Below the pieces are notes generated by a model that saw nothing but the letters and a program-made list of their open reading frames with translations, made no database searches and was not told the origin of the DNA. From NCBI GenBank assembly GCA_900549845.1, contig URPT01000112.1, positions 1 to 5,476 of the forward strand: a stretch of 5,476 bases of DNA. The letters run 5' to 3'. Shown here piece after piece: positions 4,906 through 5,476 of this stretch. Every line of letters begins with the position of its first letter. Within the stretch, counting starts at the first letter, position 1. Made by a program: the position numbers and the translations under genes. Source of the stretch: an uncultured Veillonella sp. (GTDB taxonomy: Bacteria > Bacillota > Negativicutes > Veillonellales > Veillonellaceae).

Positions 4906-5476
4906 GACAAGCTCACTCGTTTCGAGTGTGGCTTTAATGGATGAGTATAACCTCATTGGTGAGTTGACTATCCAAGCTGGATTAACTCATTCTGAGCAAC
5001 TAATACCTCACATTGATATGTTATTGCGTGCCTCACAAGTAAAAAAGAATGAGTTAAAAGGTATTATCGTTAGTATCGGGCCTGGTTCTTTCACTGGATT
5101 GCGTATTGGCATGGGGACCGCTAAAGCAATGGCTTACGCCTTACAAATTCCATTGTATGGCGTGATGACAATGGACAGCTTAGCTCGTAATGTTTCATAT
5201 ACAAATCGTACAATTTGTACTGTTATCGATGCTCAGAAAAAGCATGTATATGCTGGTTTATATAGATATGAAAATAATAAACTAGTATGTAAAGAGGATC
5301 CATTTGTTATTGCTGCTAGTGATTTATTAGATAAATTTAGAGAAACAAAGGAAGAGGTTCTATTCTTAGGGGATGGTATCAAGCGAATTGAAAAGCTCTT
5401 AGAGGAAGGCGATACTAATTTGACTATACTAGATATTTCTCAACGTATTCCAAAGGCAAGTTCGTTACTATTAGCG
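4889..5476 (+). CDS. tsaB: tRNA threonylcarbamoyladenosine biosynthesis protein TsaB (partial at right edge)
   Basis: The frame is open from ATG 4889 to the last base, giving 196 residues without a stop; the family is usually about 220-240 residues, so only the last part is missing. TsaB is an ASKHA-fold, inactive paralogue of TsaD that forms the core TsaB-TsaD dimer of the t6A complex, to which TsaE binds. Landmarks are WLGIETS (2-8), THSEQLIPHI (33-42), the hallmark GPGSFTGLRIGMGTAKAMA (64-82), and IDAQKKHVYAGLY (113-125, like DARRGEVYA). It overlaps tsaE by 17 bases and has a strong ribosome binding site. In related genomes rimI and tsaD often follow, so they may lie just beyond the window; this is expectation, not seen. 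Confidence 0.96.
   Translation, partial: MWLGIETSSLVSSVALMDEYNLIGELTIQAGLTHSEQLIPHIDMLLRASQVKKNELKGIIVSIGPGSFTGLRIGMGTAKAMAYALQIPLYGVMTMDSLARNVSYTNRTICTVIDAQKKHVYAGLYRYENNKLVCKEDPFVIAASDLLDKFRETKEEVLFLGDGIKRIEKLLEEGDTNLTILDISQRIPKASSLLLA

Noticed and set aside
1..5476. Mobile element, CRISPR array, defence or phage module
   Set aside because: No transposase, integrase, direct repeat array or defence-type domain is visible; gene spacing, strand and composition are uniform.

Overview
The window is a compact, AT-rich bacterial chromosome segment with every convincing gene on the + strand. It looks like housekeeping DNA from a low-GC Firmicute. Gene content (a secreted AMIN plus Amidase_3 cell-wall amidase, a GerMN lipoprotein, and thiL-tsaE-tsaB) and codon use best suit a diderm Negativicute such as Veillonella. 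That placement is inference from recognition, not from a database search.

Layout. (1) Position 1-472 holds the C-terminal part of an NAD(P)H-hydrate repair enzyme (nnr/nnrD), cut by the left edge. (2) Two bases later, at 475-1419, is a lipoprotein carrying a ComEC-type metallo-beta-lactamase domain without the ComEC membrane channel. (3) The largest gene-free stretch, about 245 bases at 1420-1664, holds a weak possible terminator, no convincing promoter and two well-formed hairpins just ahead of the next gene. (4) The amidase (1665-2762) and a GerMN-domain lipoprotein (2766-3326) form a tight pair that ends at a strong intrinsic terminator, a 34-base perfect palindrome. (5) A candidate promoter directly after the terminator starts a second unit: thiL (3441-4421), tsaE (overlapping by 11 bases) and tsaB (overlapping by 17 bases and cut by the right edge).

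Functionally there are three themes. Nnr repairs damaged NAD(P)H cofactor and ThiL makes thiamine diphosphate. TsaE and TsaB belong to the machinery that puts threonylcarbamoyl-adenosine (t6A) on tRNAs reading ANN codons. The amidase and the two lipoproteins act outside the cytoplasmic membrane, the amidase on peptidoglycan; the substrate of the MBL lipoprotein is unknown.

I see no rRNA, tRNA, CRISPR array, insertion sequence, phage gene or defence system. No clearly new system is visible. The points most worth a second look are the stand-alone ComEC-like lipoprotein, the structured leader before the amidase, the pairing of a GerMN lipoprotein with the amidase, and a terminator-like hairpin on the - strand inside the amidase gene.
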